From NCBI RefSeq assembly GCF_034087045.1, contig NZ_CP139247.1, positions 248,001-312,000 of the forward strand: DNA of 64,000 nt, written 5' to 3'. This document shows, piece after piece, positions 27,550 through 35,838 of this stretch. The number at the start of each line of letters is the position of its first letter. The stretch's first letter is position 1. The DNA is from Chitinophaga sancti (lineage in GTDB: Bacteria; Bacteroidota; Bacteroidia; Chitinophagales; Chitinophagaceae). The translations under genes were made by a program, and so were the position numbers. The notes beneath the pieces were generated by a model that saw only the letters and a program-made list of their open reading frames with translations, did not search any database and was not told the DNA's origin.

Positions 27550-27557
27550 CAAAGATA
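27550..27557 (-). promoter_or_regulatory. -7 element placing transcription start at the helicase ATG
   Basis: On the minus strand TATCTTTG (exact TAnnTTTG) ends 4 nt before the chosen ATG. If used, transcription would start on or next to the start codon and the mRNA would be leaderless or nearly so. Confidence 0.5.
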
Positions 27558-27748
27558 TGGCTGTAGGGGGAATGTACCGAATGTGGGGGGTAAAAGTGGT
27601 TTTCGGGGGTTGGATCTGAGATGATTTTTAGTCAATTTGAATGCGAAAAAATCAGGTTGAGAAAGGGATAATTTTTGTTTTTTTATTCAGAACAATCGCT
27701 GTAAATTCAATAGCAGTAAAGGTTTTAAAATAAAAAACAAATTAAATT

Positions 27749-28021
27749 ATGAATGTCAATTTGCAACAAGAAAAGCAGATAATTTTAGATGCCTTGGATC
27801 GCACCCGAAGTGGTGTGTGGGCTACGGCGCCAGAAATTGCCGGGTATTCAGGCGTCAATCTCGAAAATGTATTAAGGATTGTGTACAATTCCCGTGAATT
27901 TATGAAATGCACTGTTAGAAGTGATGATGGATTGCCCATGTTTACATCCCGGAAGGTATATAAGGCAAGATCTCCATTCTGGCAAAAATTTTATGACTTT
28001 TTAAAAGGAGAGTATGTTTAA
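27749..28021 (+). CDS. Small hypothetical protein, possible winged helix, 90 aa
   Basis: No family is recognised. The protein reads as three helices followed by a beta hairpin: EKQIILDALDRTRSGVWATA, APEIAGYSGVNLENVLRIVY and then KCTVRSDDGLPMFTSRKVYK. The order helix, helix, recognition-like helix, hairpin is that of a small winged-helix DNA-binding fold, which is inference. It overlaps the start of a small membrane protein gene by 8 bp, so the two are translationally coupled. It could be the regulatory half of a two-gene unit. Confidence 0.65.
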   Translation: MNVNLQQEKQIILDALDRTRSGVWATAPEIAGYSGVNLENVLRIVYNSREFMKCTVRSDDGLPMFTSRKVYKARSPFWQKFYDFLKGEYV

Positions 28022-28319
28022 TATCTCTATTTCCGTGCCTTATTGCATGTTAGGCGCATTGGCAGTATTAATATTGCAGTTTATTGATGACTCTAAATTA
28101 AAACTGGAAGATAGGCCGGATTACCTATCACCGCTGTATTACATCAGAGGTATATTAGGACTTATATTGGCTGGTATTCTTGGCTATGTATATTTTCAAA
28201 ATGTACCGCTTATTAGCAATACGTCAATTTATTTCCATACAGGTGCATCCACGCCATTAATAATAAGGACATTGCAGAACACTTTGCCTCCGACGATGAA
28301 GGTAAAAACTAAAAAATAG
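28014..28319 (+). CDS. Small membrane protein coupled to the 27749-28021 gene
   Basis: The 101-residue protein has two hydrophobic segments (residues about 6-24, PYCMLGALAVLILQF, and about 45-63, IRGILGLILAGILGYVYF) and a polar C-terminus ending KVKTKK. No family is recognised. Overlap with the upstream gene suggests a matched pair of a cytoplasmic DNA-binding-like protein and a membrane partner. Such pairs occur among toxin-antitoxin and signalling units, but nothing in the sequence proves either. Confidence 0.65.
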   Translation: MFNISISVPYCMLGALAVLILQFIDDSKLKLEDRPDYLSPLYYIRGILGLILAGILGYVYFQNVPLISNTSIYFHTGASTPLIIRTLQNTLPPTMKVKTKK

Positions 28320-28395
28320 TGAAAAATGTAGCATTTAACCCCTAATTTTTCTCCCTCATAATGCCTAACTTGCTCATTCACAAAACTCTCCCACA

Positions 28396-29106
28396 TTGGC
28401 AAAGGCAAAAACAGACGCTGGCTTACCATCACGCTCTCCCCTCTCCCGATTCTTCATCAACCTCCACCCACTCAAAAGGGTCCTCATCGCCCTGCTCTCC
28501 TGCACCATCGTCTGGCTCTTTATCAAAAACGGAGACATCACTACCCTTCTCAAAACCATGATCCTTTGGGATGTATTCTCCTTCGTCTTCTGCATAGAAT
28601 GTCTATACATTTTCTTCAACCGCACCACCAAAGAAATTCGTGAATACGCCAGACAGGAAGATGGCAGCCGTCTCATGGTATTCATCTTAATCATCCTCGC
28701 CTGTTTTGCCAGCATGCTCATGGTACTACTACTCATGCTATCATCAGAATCCAGGGAAGCCGGACTCGCAATTTACCTCCCTGTAGCCGTGGCCGGCATA
28801 CTACTCTCCTGGGCCATGGTCCACTGTATGTTCGCCATTCACTACGCCCATATCTATTATGACGATGCTGAAGATGACAATACCCGACATGTAGGTGGAT
28901 TAGAATTTCCGGAAGAAAAGAACCCTGATTATCTTGACTTTGCTTATTTCTCTTTCGTAATCGGCATGACATTTCAGGTATCTGATGTAGAAATCAGCAA
29001 TAAAAAATTAAGAAGAATTGCATTACTCCATGGGTTGCTGGCCTTCGGCCTGAATACATTTGTAGTAGCATTAACGATAAACCTGGTAGGTGGGCTGAGG
29101 AATTAA
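28396..29106 (+). CDS. DUF1345-family membrane protein
   Basis: The 236-residue protein has five or six membrane helices and the family signature around AIHYAHIYYDDAED...GLEFPEEKNPDYLDFAYFSF, then IGMTFQVSDVEIS. Both blocks are characteristic of DUF1345. The start is TTG at 28396; no in-frame ATG exists before the first conserved helix. Function is unknown for the whole family. It converges on an HTTM-type gene, and its stop codon lies within the first unit of the tandem array that separates the two genes. Confidence 0.85.
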   Translation: MAKAKTDAGLPSRSPLSRFFINLHPLKRVLIALLSCTIVWLFIKNGDITTLLKTMILWDVFSFVFCIECLYIFFNRTTKEIREYARQEDGSRLMVFILIILACFASMLMVLLLMLSSESREAGLAIYLPVAVAGILLSWAMVHCMFAIHYAHIYYDDAEDDNTRHVGGLEFPEEKNPDYLDFAYFSFVIGMTFQVSDVEISNKKLRRIALLHGLLAFGLNTFVVALTINLVGGLRN

Positions 29107-29436
29107 CAACGACAAGCCCAGGCAATAAACAGGCAACATGACTACGGAATTAACACTAGTAGTGTCTAAGGAACTAATTGTAACAAGCCAAAGCAATTAA
29201 CACTAGCTGGACTAAGCAATTAACACTGGCAGCGCTAAGAAATTAACCGGAACAAGCCAAAGCAATTAACACTAACAGGGCTAAGAATTAACACTAGCTG
29301 GACTAAGAAATTAACCGGAACAAGCCAAAGCCATTAACACTAACAGGGCTAAGAATTAACACTAGCAGCGCTAAGAAATTAACCGGAACAAGCCCAGGCA
29401 ATTAACACTAACAGGGCTAAGCAATTAGCCCTCACT
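29092..29436. repeat. Compound tandem array (about 23-bp units) joining two convergent genes
   Basis: Units of 22-24 bp all start AATTAAC and alternate between CCGGAACAAGCC, ACTAACAGGGCTAAG and ACTAGCTGGACTAAG versions, giving a higher-order period near 68 bp. The left end is the coding 3' end of the DUF1345 gene: GAGGAATTAACAACGACAAG (stop codon inside) against AAGAAATTAACCGGAACAAG further in. The right end (CAATTAGCCCT) touches the stop codon of the convergent gene at 29432-29434. Confidence 0.9.
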
Positions 29437-30391
29437 CCAAACTCCAAAACGCCTGTGTCGCCAGCACCTCTGCCCTCCTCAACATTCTCCTCTCCCTCAA
29501 CGGCCTCACTATCCCCCAATACACCTGCGCTATATACTCCCATCCAAACGCCGCCGTACTAAACACAATCATAATCCCTGCAAACAACTGCAATCCCATC
29601 ATCACAGATATCCCCACATGCAACAAAACCACCGCCACATACGCATACACCCTCGTCTTTCTCCACCAGATAAATATAGGATACCCCATCTCAATCAACA
29701 ACGTACTCCAACAAATCAACTTCGCCAACCATGGATACCCTGCCAGCCACTTCATATCAAATCTCGCAAACTGCCCCTGCATAAATGTCTGCCAGATCGC
29801 CTCCCCATTCCACCACTGTGCACCCATCGCCTTTTCCACACCAGAAGCCAGATACACAATACATAAATGTATCTGCAAAACCCTTATCGACAACCTATTC
29901 CACTCACTTACACTACTCTCATTATTCTTCCACGTAAATGACTCACCCACCGGCATGAGAATACAATAAAATAGCGCAATATGTAAAAACGTCTCCACCC
30001 CATACGCCGCCATAAATCCTGTATTAATAAACATCAGGTGCAAGCCCCATGCTACAATGGCGGCCACTCTTGTAAACATCCCCATCAACAAAAAGATCAG
30101 ACAAACCAAATACACCCCCATCAAGAGATACACCATACTATCCCCAGGTATCCCCGTGGCTGCCGCCAGTGGCTGTAACCAGGATAACTGTGGCATCAGG
30201 GGAGACACAATCCCCTTACTCAATGCCCATGGAATTAACCCATTCACACCATACAACATCACTACATTTCCCAACAACCAACATCCCTGCACCAATCCAA
30301 TAAAAGCGATCCCAATTCTAAAAAACGCCAATGGCTCGCCAGACGCAGGCGATAAAAAAAATCGCTGTAACACACCGGAATACCTGTTCAT
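29432..30391 (-). CDS. HTTM-domain membrane protein (vitamin K-dependent carboxylase-like)
   Basis: The 319-residue protein has about seven membrane helices. The segments PLAFFRIGIAFIGLVQGCWL, WGLHLMFINTGFMAAYGVETF and QIHLCIVYLASGVEKAMGAQWWNGEAIWQT are the typical blocks of HTTM (horizontally transferred transmembrane) proteins related to gamma-glutamyl carboxylase. Catalytic activity has not been shown for most bacterial members. It is probably in one operon with the small anchored protein at 30603-31082, although an 11-bp phased array lies between them. Bacterial HTTM genes commonly travel with a small hypothetical partner. Confidence 0.85.
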   Translation of the reverse strand: MNRYSGVLQRFFLSPASGEPLAFFRIGIAFIGLVQGCWLLGNVVMLYGVNGLIPWALSKGIVSPLMPQLSWLQPLAAATGIPGDSMVYLLMGVYLVCLIFLLMGMFTRVAAIVAWGLHLMFINTGFMAAYGVETFLHIALFYCILMPVGESFTWKNNESSVSEWNRLSIRVLQIHLCIVYLASGVEKAMGAQWWNGEAIWQTFMQGQFARFDMKWLAGYPWLAKLICWSTLLIEMGYPIFIWWRKTRVYAYVAVVLLHVGISVMMGLQLFAGIMIVFSTAAFGWEYIAQVYWGIVRPLRERRMLRRAEVLATQAFWSLE

Positions 30392-30438
30392 AAAATATAT
30401 TTATAGATGAAATAATCATCCCCGGCAGGGGGTATTAG

Positions 30439-30570
30439 AAACCTTCAGGATACCTTTAGAAAACCTTTAAGGAATCTTCAGAAAACCTTCAGGATACCTT
30501 TAAAAAGCCTTTAAGAAATCTTTAAGGAATCTTCAGAAAACCTTTTGGCAACCTTCAAAAAATCATCAGG
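30439..30570. repeat. Twelve 11-bp units in strict phase
   Basis: The motif CCTTCA/CCTTTA/TCTTCA recurs at 30442, 30453, 30464, 30475, 30486, 30497, 30508, 30519, 30530, 30541, 30552 and 30563, exactly 11 bp apart each time. On the minus strand the unit reads TGAAGGTTTTC or TAAAGGTATCC. The array lies 50 bp upstream of the HTTM gene start and 33 bp past the stop of 30603-31082. The period is close to one DNA helical turn. Confidence 0.9.
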
Positions 30571-30602
30571 CCATCCCTAATCCTCCTACCCGACATGTTT
30601 AA

Positions 30603-31082
30603 TTATTGACTGTTCTTCCTATAATCTTTCACCAAAAACGCCTCCCACTTTGGCGGCACCCCTTCTCTAAAATCCTTCATCTCCGGCACCAGTTTACTAA
30701 TCACCGTCACCCTCACCATCGTTCCATCAGCACATTCTTTCAACACATATGCCGCACAACTCCGCGCCAGTAAAGGCTGCGCTTCCTCAATACTGAAAAA
30801 ATTATAGATCGTCTGTATCCGTCTGTTACACTCGGTATTCTGGCCTTCCAATCTCATCACATGCTGAGATTTTCCATCCGCCACTGTATACAATACCGCA
30901 ATTTCATTTCCAATATGCGGAGCGAAAAAACTAAAAATGTTCCCCGCACCTGTAAAGTCGCCATACCTGGATAACCAGGTAGCATGCTTTGTCCACTCCT
31001 TAAAATGAGCTGCATGCAAAGCAGCAACCGTCAAGTGGAACAGCGCGATGCTCATCCAACAAATATGCTTCCACGTTATCAT
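30603..31082 (-). CDS. Hypothetical membrane-anchored protein beside the HTTM gene
   Basis: The 159-residue protein has one N-terminal hydrophobic segment (residues about 6-24) and a soluble domain with three cysteines. The block YGDFTGAGNIFSFFAPHIGN is the best candidate for a conserved core. No named family is recognised, but genes of this size and topology commonly lie next to HTTM-type carboxylase-like genes, so it is probably the partner of 29432-30391. It should face the periplasm. Confidence 0.7.
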   Translation of the reverse strand: MITWKHICWMSIALFHLTVAALHAAHFKEWTKHATWLSRYGDFTGAGNIFSFFAPHIGNEIAVLYTVADGKSQHVMRLEGQNTECNRRIQTIYNFFSIEEAQPLLARSCAAYVLKECADGTMVRVTVISKLVPEMKDFREGVPPKWEAFLVKDYRKNSQ

Positions 31083-31459
31083 AAAAAAGGTTAAAATGAA
31101 GCAGGAAAAAAGTTAAAAGAAGGAGCCAGCTGAAAACAGCGTGTAAGATTTCCAGCTGGCCCCGGGTTAAGTAGTAATAAATGGATGAAGGGCCAAAAAT
31201 GTAATAGGGGTTAATCAAAGGCCGACATCAACAACAACAGCTTAAAGGGGTTAATGAAAAAAGCTGGCCCAAAGTGTTTCTATACAACCAATCAACACAA
31301 TAAAATCAGTTACCTCAATACAGTCAATCTCCTCAATAAGTCCAATTACATCAAAGCAACGAATCCACTCAAACCAAATATTCATGCTTCTTCAGGCACC
31401 CCATCCCCACTCAACTTCGATCTATACCAATTTATTCCCGACCATTCATCATTGATGAA
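31083..31459. other. Intergenic region, no gene supported
   Basis: The 377-bp interval contains a plus-strand frame at 31254-31463 that I reject: low-complexity Asn/Thr/Pro composition and no start signal. CCAGCTG occurs on opposite strands (31129 and 31153), giving a weak hairpin. The left part should hold the promoter of 30603-31082. Confidence 0.4.
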
Positions 31460-32281
31460 CTAATTAATCCCCAATATCGCTCCTCCAGCTACCTCCTCCA
31501 CATTCAACTTCTCAAACCCTCTATCGAGCAAAACAAAATTCGCCCTGATATCTTTCAACACCTGCGGATCAAAACAGCCAATCATATTCGGGAACTTTCT
31601 CCTCAAAATATCCTCCCATCTCAAACTGGTATAAATCGTCAGCTTACTCCCTGCGCCTGGCACCTGTGTAATATCTCCCAATCCATAAAATCCTCTCGTA
31701 AAATAAGGCAGCGCCGTACCCTGTGGTATTGATAACCTAAATTGCTCCAACGGAGACTTCGCCAATACCTTCGTATCTACCACATCCGGTTGCAACCTGC
31801 CCGCTGCTGTCAAAAACGTCTTTGTCGCCAACACCTGCTGCTTAGTAGACAATTCCGTAATCGTCAGATCAGCAAAAGTCTTACTATCAACTTTTTGTAT
31901 TAACGCAGCCGCTCTTTTAGCTATATCCAAATAGGGAATCATGGTAGGACACGTCTTTATCCAGATCTTCTTAAACGGTGCCTTGGTATACCCAATCCTC
32001 TCTAAATAAGGGATAGGAATACCGCCAACGCCGAATTGGGTTTCATCGGATAGACCTCCATAAGTTGCTTTGGTGATGTAATTATTTCCCGGTAATCCGT
32101 CAAATGTAAGCAAATAGGTCTCCGGTGAAAGGTCTTTCAATATGGCATCCATCTCATCACTGCCTGCGGCAGCAGCCACAGCCAATTCCGAATCCGGACG
32201 CAGTGAAGCTTTCTCTTTTGTGCAGGAAAACAAAGTCAGTGCAGCTAATCCAGCTACACCCGCTAATAGTGTGCGTTTCAT
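31460..32281 (-). CDS. Lipoprotein of unknown function, 273 aa
   Basis: The N-terminus MKRTLLAGVAGLAALTLFSC is a lipoprotein signal with the lipidated cysteine at position 20. The mature protein begins TKEKASLRPDSE, an acidic linker, followed by a mixed alpha/beta domain without a recognised family. Repeated phrases such as TYGGLSDETQFGVGG and FYGLGDITQVPG suggest a compact surface domain. It is probably anchored in the outer membrane. It has no co-directional close neighbour and is likely monocistronic. Confidence 0.75.
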   Translation of the reverse strand: MKRTLLAGVAGLAALTLFSCTKEKASLRPDSELAVAAAAGSDEMDAILKDLSPETYLLTFDGLPGNNYITKATYGGLSDETQFGVGGIPIPYLERIGYTKAPFKKIWIKTCPTMIPYLDIAKRAAALIQKVDSKTFADLTITELSTKQQVLATKTFLTAAGRLQPDVVDTKVLAKSPLEQFRLSIPQGTALPYFTRGFYGLGDITQVPGAGSKLTIYTSLRWEDILRRKFPNMIGCFDPQVLKDIRANFVLLDRGFEKLNVEEVAGGAILGIN

Positions 32282-32521
32282 CTTTTGGGGTTTGAGGTTT
32301 TTAATAACAATTGTTTACCGCACAAAAGTCATGGAATTACCTCTTGCCCACAAGCAGAAAAACACCTGTTTTCACAACGTAGAAATACGCAAAATATGGG
32401 GTCAACAAATCAATGGAAGGCGAGCTACACCATAAGGCATAGCCCACCAGATATATAAGTCATCGGTAATGCTACTTACATATCAATTTCGCTAGCTGTC
32501 ATATAGGTTACAGTAATTAAA

Positions 32522-32782
32522 TCATCTGATCCAAACGATCTTGCCAGCCTTGCTGGATTTGTAAGTGCCGGTAGCAGCATCATAATAGTACGTACAGGTA
32601 CCAAAGTGATCGAATTGGCATTCGTAGTCATAACCTTCTATACCTGCTTCGTAATAATTGTTACCGTACTTGTAATATTGAGTTTCCTCACGGTGATCTT
32701 TAGTGAGAGAGCTGGCAATAGCGGAACCGGCACCAATTACAACAGCCAGTGTCATTAACGATAATTTTAAATTTTGAGTCAT
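32522..32782 (-). CDS. Small secreted protein, DUF6520-like
   Basis: I start the gene at ATG 32782 (MTQNLKLSLMTLAVVIGAGS) because the signal peptide begins there; the longer frame adds 11 residues unlike a signal. The mature peptide of about 60 residues contains two cysteines (YECQFDHFGTCTYYYDAATG) and many tyrosines, the usual look of DUF6520 proteins in Bacteroidota. Function is unknown for the family. It is probably exported and disulfide-bonded. It is alone between intergenic regions. Confidence 0.8.
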   Translation of the reverse strand: MTQNLKLSLMTLAVVIGAGSAIASSLTKDHREETQYYKYGNNYYEAGIEGYDYECQFDHFGTCTYYYDAATGTYKSSKAGKIVWIR

Positions 32783-33089
32783 GGGTTTACATTTTGCGGG
32801 TGACAGGGTTAACAAAACTGGGTACGTACTTTAAAATATGGATGATCAAGGCCGTAAAACAATATAACGAAGATATAAGAGTCTGCTGCAATGCTGCCGC
32901 AGTACCCGGCAATAATTATTTTTAACTTTTTATGTCGGGCCTTCACGGCTAAAACGGAATAATATTGAGCTTCACGGCAATGCCACCGCATGCACCCAAC
33001 CAGGAATTCTTCATTTCAATAAGTGTATTTTATACCCTCTTTAAAAACGCCCTTCCATAAAATAATTTCTCTATATCAAAATCTCACCC
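32783..33089. other. Intergenic region, no gene seen
   Basis: About 300 bp between the DUF6520-like gene and the NrtR-like operon. CTTCACGGC occurs at 32940 and 32971 and could reflect an old duplication. No ORF is supported. Confidence 0.4.
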
Positions 33090-33116
33090 TACCTTTGCGT
33101 CAAAATAACACAAAGG
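33090..33116 (+). promoter_or_regulatory. -7 promoter element inside a palindrome: likely NrtR-type operator
   Basis: TACCTTTG at 33090-33097 is an exact -7 element, 23 nt before the ATG at 33121. It overlaps the inverted repeat CCTTTGCGT (33092-33100) / ACACAAAGG (33108-33116), with one mismatched position. A repressor bound here would block the promoter. The first gene behind it encodes a Nudix-type regulator, so autoregulation is the natural inference. Confidence 0.65.
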
Positions 33117-33120
33117 CCAC

Positions 33121-33795
33121 ATGCCATCATTTCATAGTTATAGAAACCCATCGCTGGCAGCGGATCTCGTTGTGTTTGGTTATCAACAAGGCACCCTTTC
33201 CATCCTGCTGCTAAACAGGAATACTGCGCCTTTCAAAGATCAATGGGTACTCCCCGGCGCCTTTCTCCTCATGGAAGAACGGCTCCGTGACACCTGTGCC
33301 CGCATTCTGAAAACCAAACTAGGTATGGACGACCTCTATCTCGAGCAACTCTGCACCTACGACGAACCCGACCGTGACCCAAGAGGCCGCGCCATCGCTG
33401 TTGCCCACTATGCCCTGGTCAACCCCGCGCGATTCGCTATCACCGCAGGTACGATGGCCAATGATGTGAAATGGTTCAATGTGAAAGAGTTACCACCCCT
33501 CGGCTTTGACCATGATATCATCGCCGCCGATGCTTTGAAAAGACTACAGCACCAAATACTCTATTACCCTGTAGGCTTCGAACTGCTCAACGACCTCTTT
33601 ACCATGCCGGAACTGCACGAACTGTATGAATGCATCCTGGATATCAACATTGACAGAAGGAACTTTCGCCGCAAAATTCTCGATGCCGGATACATTATTA
33701 ATACAGGCAATAAGAGAGAAGGATTGCACAACCGCCACCCCGACCTCTATCAATTTAATAAGGAACTAAAAAGTATTCACCTGAGTTTTGGTTAA
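33121..33795 (+). CDS. NrtR-like Nudix-fold transcriptional regulator
   Basis: The 224-residue protein has an N-terminal Nudix fold (about 10-145) and a C-terminal winged-helix-like region (about 150-224; DRRNFRRKILDAGYI and KREGLHNRHPDLY). The Nudix box is degenerate: after GAFLLMEERLRD comes ARILKTKLGM, where a hydrolase needs RExxEE. Metal-binding glutamates are therefore missing and hydrolysis is unlikely. This is the known layout of NrtR regulators, which sense ADP-ribose and control NAD metabolism. It heads an operon of ADP-ribose and NAD-linked enzymes and follows a palindrome over its promoter. The effector is probably ADP-ribose or a related compound (inference). Confidence 0.88.
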   Translation: MPSFHSYRNPSLAADLVVFGYQQGTLSILLLNRNTAPFKDQWVLPGAFLLMEERLRDTCARILKTKLGMDDLYLEQLCTYDEPDRDPRGRAIAVAHYALVNPARFAITAGTMANDVKWFNVKELPPLGFDHDIIAADALKRLQHQILYYPVGFELLNDLFTMPELHELYECILDINIDRRNFRRKILDAGYIINTGNKREGLHNRHPDLYQFNKELKSIHLSFG

Positions 33796-33825
33796 GCCCA
33801 CACACCCTTTCAAAATTTTACTAAG

Positions 33826-34362
33826 ATGACATACGACAACAATTGGCTCATCGCCCAAAAACCAACCCCAACCCTCTGCTTCTTCTGGGGCCACCAACCC
33901 TCCAAAGATGGCAGTATTACCAAATCCTGTTTCAGCCAATGGTGGCATGCCCCTTTTACCGTAGATGAAAAGACATACCCCACCGCCGAACACTGGATGA
34001 TGGCTGGCAAAGCCACCCTATTCGGTGATACTGAAATTGAAAAACAAATACTCAACACCCCTTCCCCTGCTTCAGTAAAAGCACTCGGAAGAAAAGTAGC
34101 CAACTTCGACCCTGCTAAATGGGATGCTGCCAAAAGAGAGATCGTGACCCAGGGGAATTTTCACAAATTCTCCCAACACCCGGATCTCAAAGCATTCCTG
34201 CTCGACACAGGCCATGAAGTGATCGTCGAAGCCAGTCCCATGGATAGAATCTGGGGCATCGGCATGGCCGCTACAAATGTAAACGCCCCATACCCTGAAA
34301 AATGGCGGGGACAGAATCTCCTCGGCTATGCACTCATGGCCGTGCGGGATCTACTTAAATAA
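33826..34362 (+). CDS. NADAR-family protein (YbiA-like)
   Basis: The 178-residue protein carries all family blocks: FFWGHQPSKDG, FSQWWHAPFTVDEKTYPTAE, HWMMAGKA, LGRKVANFDPAKW, KFSQHPDLKAFLLDTG and EASPMDRIWGIGMA, ending NLLGYALMAVRDLL. NADAR proteins act on N-glycosidic bonds of ADP-ribose or riboflavin-precursor type compounds; some remove ADP-ribose from guanine in nucleic acid. It lies 30 bp after the NrtR-like gene and 7 bp before kptA. In this setting a role in clearing ADP-ribosylated nucleic acid or NAD-derived debris is likely, but the exact substrate is inferred. Confidence 0.93.
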   Translation: MTYDNNWLIAQKPTPTLCFFWGHQPSKDGSITKSCFSQWWHAPFTVDEKTYPTAEHWMMAGKATLFGDTEIEKQILNTPSPASVKALGRKVANFDPAKWDAAKREIVTQGNFHKFSQHPDLKAFLLDTGHEVIVEASPMDRIWGIGMAATNVNAPYPEKWRGQNLLGYALMAVRDLLK

Positions 34363-34369
34363 TAATACC

Positions 34370-34900
34370 ATGAATCAAAAAGAAACATCCAAATTTCTCA
34401 GTCTCATCCTCCGCCATCAACCGGAGCTCATCGGACTGCAACTCGATAACAACGGCTGGGCAGATGTAGAGACCCTGCTTGCCCTCGCCGCACGCCGTAA
34501 ACACATTACCAGGGAAGAACTCGAAACTATCGTGGCCGAAAGCGATAAACAACGCTTTGCTTTTAATGAAGACCATTCTAAAATAAGAGCCAACCAGGGA
34601 CATTCTGTTCAGGTAGACCTTGAACTGCCTGTCACCACGCCACCGGAGTTCCTTTATCACGGTACCACCGGCGCCTTCGTGAACGAAATCCTGAAAACCG
34701 GCATTAAAAAAATGAGCCGTCAACACGTTCACCTCAGTATCGACAAAACCACTGCCACCAAAGTAGGCAGCCGCAGAGGTGTACCTGTTATTTTAACAAT
34801 CCGGAGCGGTGACATGCACAGAGACGGCATCCCATTTTTTATATCTGCTAATGGTGTATGGTTGACGGACCATGTACCGGCTAAATACATTTCACAATGA
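34370..34900 (+). CDS. kptA: RNA 2'-phosphotransferase KptA/Tpt1
   Basis: The enzyme transfers an internal RNA 2'-phosphate to NAD+, giving ADP-ribose 1''-2'' cyclic phosphate and nicotinamide. I start it at ATG 34370, where KptA homology begins (KFLSLILRHQPELIGLQLDN); the upstream frame overlaps the NADAR gene. Conserved blocks are RHQPE, NNGWADVE, FLYHGTTGAF and SRQHVHLSID, with the Arg-His-x-Arg-type catalytic residues present. The protein has about 176 residues, normal for the family. Its stop overlaps the next start (ATGA). Its product is an ADP-ribose derivative, which fits the neighbouring ADP-ribose enzymes. Confidence 0.96.
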   Translation: MNQKETSKFLSLILRHQPELIGLQLDNNGWADVETLLALAARRKHITREELETIVAESDKQRFAFNEDHSKIRANQGHSVQVDLELPVTTPPEFLYHGTTGAFVNEILKTGIKKMSRQHVHLSIDKTTATKVGSRRGVPVILTIRSGDMHRDGIPFFISANGVWLTDHVPAKYISQ

Positions 34901-35838
34901 GTGCTCACATTAAAAACGCCCTTCTGGGCCTCGCTGTCGGCGATGCCCTGGGCGTACCCGTTGAATTCCAGTCACGCGACACACTTGAAAAATTCCCTGT
35001 CACCCATATGCGGGAATTTGGCACACACGGCCAACCCGCAGGTACATGGTCCGACGATAGTTCGCTCACTTTCTGTCTTGCAGAAACACTCGTGAAAGGA
35101 TATGACCTCCAGGACCTGGCGAACCGCTTTGTCAACTGGCGCTACCATGGCTATTGGACGGCTCACGGCAAAGTCTTTGACGTAGGTAACGCCACGCATA
35201 CCGCTATATATTATTTGTCACAAGGTGCTCCTCCCACCACTGCAGGAGGTAACGAAGAAGATAGTAATGGCAATGGCTCTCTCATGCGTATGCTTCCCCT
35301 CTTATTTTATATAAAGGACCTGGATATTCATGACCGCTATTGTCATGTACGGGATGTATCGAGTCTTACCCACCGTCATATTCGTTCCATTTTCTGTTGC
35401 TTTATTTACCTGGAAATCGCTCTCCTTATTATGAATGGCGAGCCACCTAAAGATGCCTATCTCAATGCCATCACTGCAGTAAACAAATACTTCAAAGAGA
35501 ATAATTTACCCGACGAGAAAGAACAGGGCATATTGGCACCTACGCTTTCCGGCTCCCTGGTAGATAAACCGATCAGTGAGATTCACGGTACCGGCTATGT
35601 GGTACGCACACTCGAAGCTGCTATCTGGATACTCATCCATACAAAGACATATGCAGAGGCTGTGCTTACCGCTGTCAATCTCGGCAATGACACCGATACT
35701 ACCGCAGCAGTGACGGGTGGACTCGCTGGCATGCACTACGGTTGGGAAGAAATTCCAGCTGAATGGTTAAACATTTTAGCAGGAAAGGATAGAATTGAAG
35801 AACTGATTACTAACTTGCAGGTCAAATTCAATATCTAA
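34897..35838 (+). CDS. ADP-ribosylglycohydrolase family protein
   Basis: The 313-residue protein shows the metal-site signatures of the DraG/ARH fold: LLGLAVGDALGVPVEF, GTWSDDSSL, NGNGSLMRMLPL, THRHIRS and VNLGNDTDTTAAVTGGLAG. These bind two Mg2+ and hydrolyse ADP-ribose from proteins or nucleic acid. It overlaps kptA by 4 bp and the phosphoesterase by one base, so the three are translationally coupled. No mono-ADP-ribosyltransferase is present in the window, so its substrate could be host-encoded, phage-encoded or the KptA product. The last is speculative. Confidence 0.94.
   Translation: MSAHIKNALLGLAVGDALGVPVEFQSRDTLEKFPVTHMREFGTHGQPAGTWSDDSSLTFCLAETLVKGYDLQDLANRFVNWRYHGYWTAHGKVFDVGNATHTAIYYLSQGAPPTTAGGNEEDSNGNGSLMRMLPLLFYIKDLDIHDRYCHVRDVSSLTHRHIRSIFCCFIYLEIALLIMNGEPPKDAYLNAITAVNKYFKENNLPDEKEQGILAPTLSGSLVDKPISEIHGTGYVVRTLEAAIWILIHTKTYAEAVLTAVNLGNDTDTTAAVTGGLAGMHYGWEEIPAEWLNILAGKDRIEELITNLQVKFNI

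Noticed and set aside
27546..27635. 30-residue N-terminal extension of the DEAD-box protein
   Set aside because: Not typical of the family, and it covers an exact promoter box.
31254..31463. 69-codon plus-strand ORF
   Set aside because: Low-complexity composition, no start signal, and it overlaps the end of the minus-strand lipoprotein gene.
34328..34369. Longer KptA start upstream at 34328
   Set aside because: It lies inside the NADAR gene and adds residues with no homology; the family begins at ATG 34370.
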